Source of the DNA: Tannerella sp.
Lineage (GTDB): Bacteria > Bacteroidota > Bacteroidia > Bacteroidales > Tannerellaceae
Assembly (NCBI GenBank): GCA_031263835.1
Contig: JAISEZ010000015.1
Location: 1 to 5,529, forward strand
Reading direction: 5' to 3'
Length of the DNA: 5,529 nucleotides
The stretch's first letter is position 1. The number at the start of each line of letters is the position of its first letter. A model generated the notes under the pieces. It saw only the letters and a list, made by a program, of their open reading frames with translations, did not search any database and had not been told where the DNA came from. A program made the translations under genes and the position numbers. Below are positions 4,974 through 5,529 of the stretch, piece after piece.

Positions 4974-5529
4974 ATGAAAACGAAGATAAGCCTTTTGATA
5001 ATGATATTGAGCGCTGTTTGCATTTCCTCGTGCAGCAAAAGTGTGAGATCGTATGCGGAAATGAAACGGGATGAGAAAAAGTCGATTGACCGCCTGATTG
5101 CTACCGAAGGGTTTGAGATATTGAGCAAGTACCCGGCAGACGGCGTTTTCGGCGAAAAACAGTTTGTTTTGCTGGATAACGGCGTTTATCTGAATGTGAT
5201 CGATTCCGGTAACGGAAACCGGGCGAAACTTTATTCCACAACGATTCTGATGCGTTGCAGCGGACAGTTTATCTTTCAAACGGATACCGGCTCGTTTACT
5301 ATCTTTTCCAACAGCGAGTTCCCCATCGAATTTATCTACGGTTACGCTTCGAATGTCATCTCCCTGTACGCCTCGGCGTCGACAAGCTGGTATTATCTGC
5401 TCCTGAGCACGGGCCTGCAATCCGTACTGGAATATGTAGGCGAAAATGCCGAGGTCAAACTGATTGTTCCCTTTGAACAGGGCAGTTCGTACCAGAGCGA
5501 GAACCAGCGCGGCGCACCGCTTTACTACG
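4974..5529 (+). CDS. DUF4827-type lipoprotein, possibly FKBP-like fold (3' end cut off)
   Basis: The frame is open from ATG 4974 to the window end, 185 codons, so it lacks only its C-terminus if the usual length of about 200 residues holds. The N-terminus is a lipoprotein signal: MKTKISLLIMIL, then lipobox ISSC with Cys20. The residues after the cysteine (SKSVR) are basic rather than acidic, so the known Bacteroidetes surface-export signal is not visible and a periplasm-facing lipoprotein is more likely. The motifs YAEMKRDEKKSIDRLI (27-42), FGEKQFVLLDNGVYLNVIDSG (59-79, core LLDNGVYLNVID) and GLQSVLEYVGENAEVKLIVP (147-167 region) recall DUF4827 proteins of Bacteroides. The layout, with a DNGVYLNVIDSGNG strand and a late VKLIVPFEQGSSY segment, also resembles an FKBP fold, but the aromatic pocket of active prolyl isomerases cannot be confirmed. 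Function is unknown. It has its own promoter and ribosome site, divergent from rbfA. Confidence 0.82.
   Translation, partial: MKTKISLLIMILSAVCISSCSKSVRSYAEMKRDEKKSIDRLIATEGFEILSKYPADGVFGEKQFVLLDNGVYLNVIDSGNGNRAKLYSTTILMRCSGQFIFQTDTGSFTIFSNSEFPIEFIYGYASNVISLYASASTSWYYLLLSTGLQSVLEYVGENAEVKLIVPFEQGSSYQSENQRGAPLYY

Noticed and set aside
4937..5420. Minus-strand frames of 63 and 154 codons opposite the DUF4827-type gene
   Set aside because: They lie antisense to a gene with a clear signal peptide, ribosome site and promoter, and show no domain features.
1..5529. CRISPR arrays, tRNA or rRNA genes, insertion sequences
   Set aside because: No spaced direct repeats, no tRNA-like or rRNA sequence, no transposase motifs or terminal inverted repeats with target duplications were seen.

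Overview
The window reads as chromosomal DNA from a fairly GC-rich member of the Bacteroidales. The grounds are a Bacteroidetes-type lipoprotein protein of the DUF4827 kind, an FtsX/LolC-E permease and a retinol-reductase-like flavoprotein that both resemble Bacteroidales sequences, weak or absent Shine-Dalgarno sites, and two copies of the Bacteroidetes -7 promoter box TAnnTTTG facing apart. The AGTGAT heptamer repeat and high GC would fit a Tannerella- or Parabacteroides-like genome, but the genus is a guess.

Positions 1-4621 hold four genes on the minus strand with gaps of only 6, 20 and 19 bases, very likely one operon. In transcription order they are rbfA (4621-4286), a 691-residue fused protein (4279-2204), a metal-type ABC ATPase (2183-1500) and a NAD(P)/FAD-dependent oxidoreductase that starts at 1480 and runs off the left edge. 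The -7 box TACCTTTG lies about 37 bases before rbfA.

The fused gene is the unusual item. A complete LolC/LolE-type permease (residues 1 to about 406) continues without a stop into a complete ZnuA-like metal-binding lipoprotein (about 407 to 691). The second half keeps its own signal peptide and lipobox with Cys426. The permease tail should end in the cytoplasm, so the internal signal peptide is correctly oriented to cross the membrane, and signal peptidase II could in principle cut the two halves apart. The next gene is the ATPase expected to work with a ZnuA protein, but no ZnuB-type channel is present here.

Positions 4622-4973 are intergenic. They contain the two divergent promoters, a 12-bp perfect palindrome against the rbfA start codon, six tandem heptamers (4724-4765) and a segment with two short inverted repeats and a 39-codon open frame that may be a gene remnant or part of a dispersed repeat. 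From 4974 a lipoprotein of the DUF4827 type runs rightwards off the end of the window.
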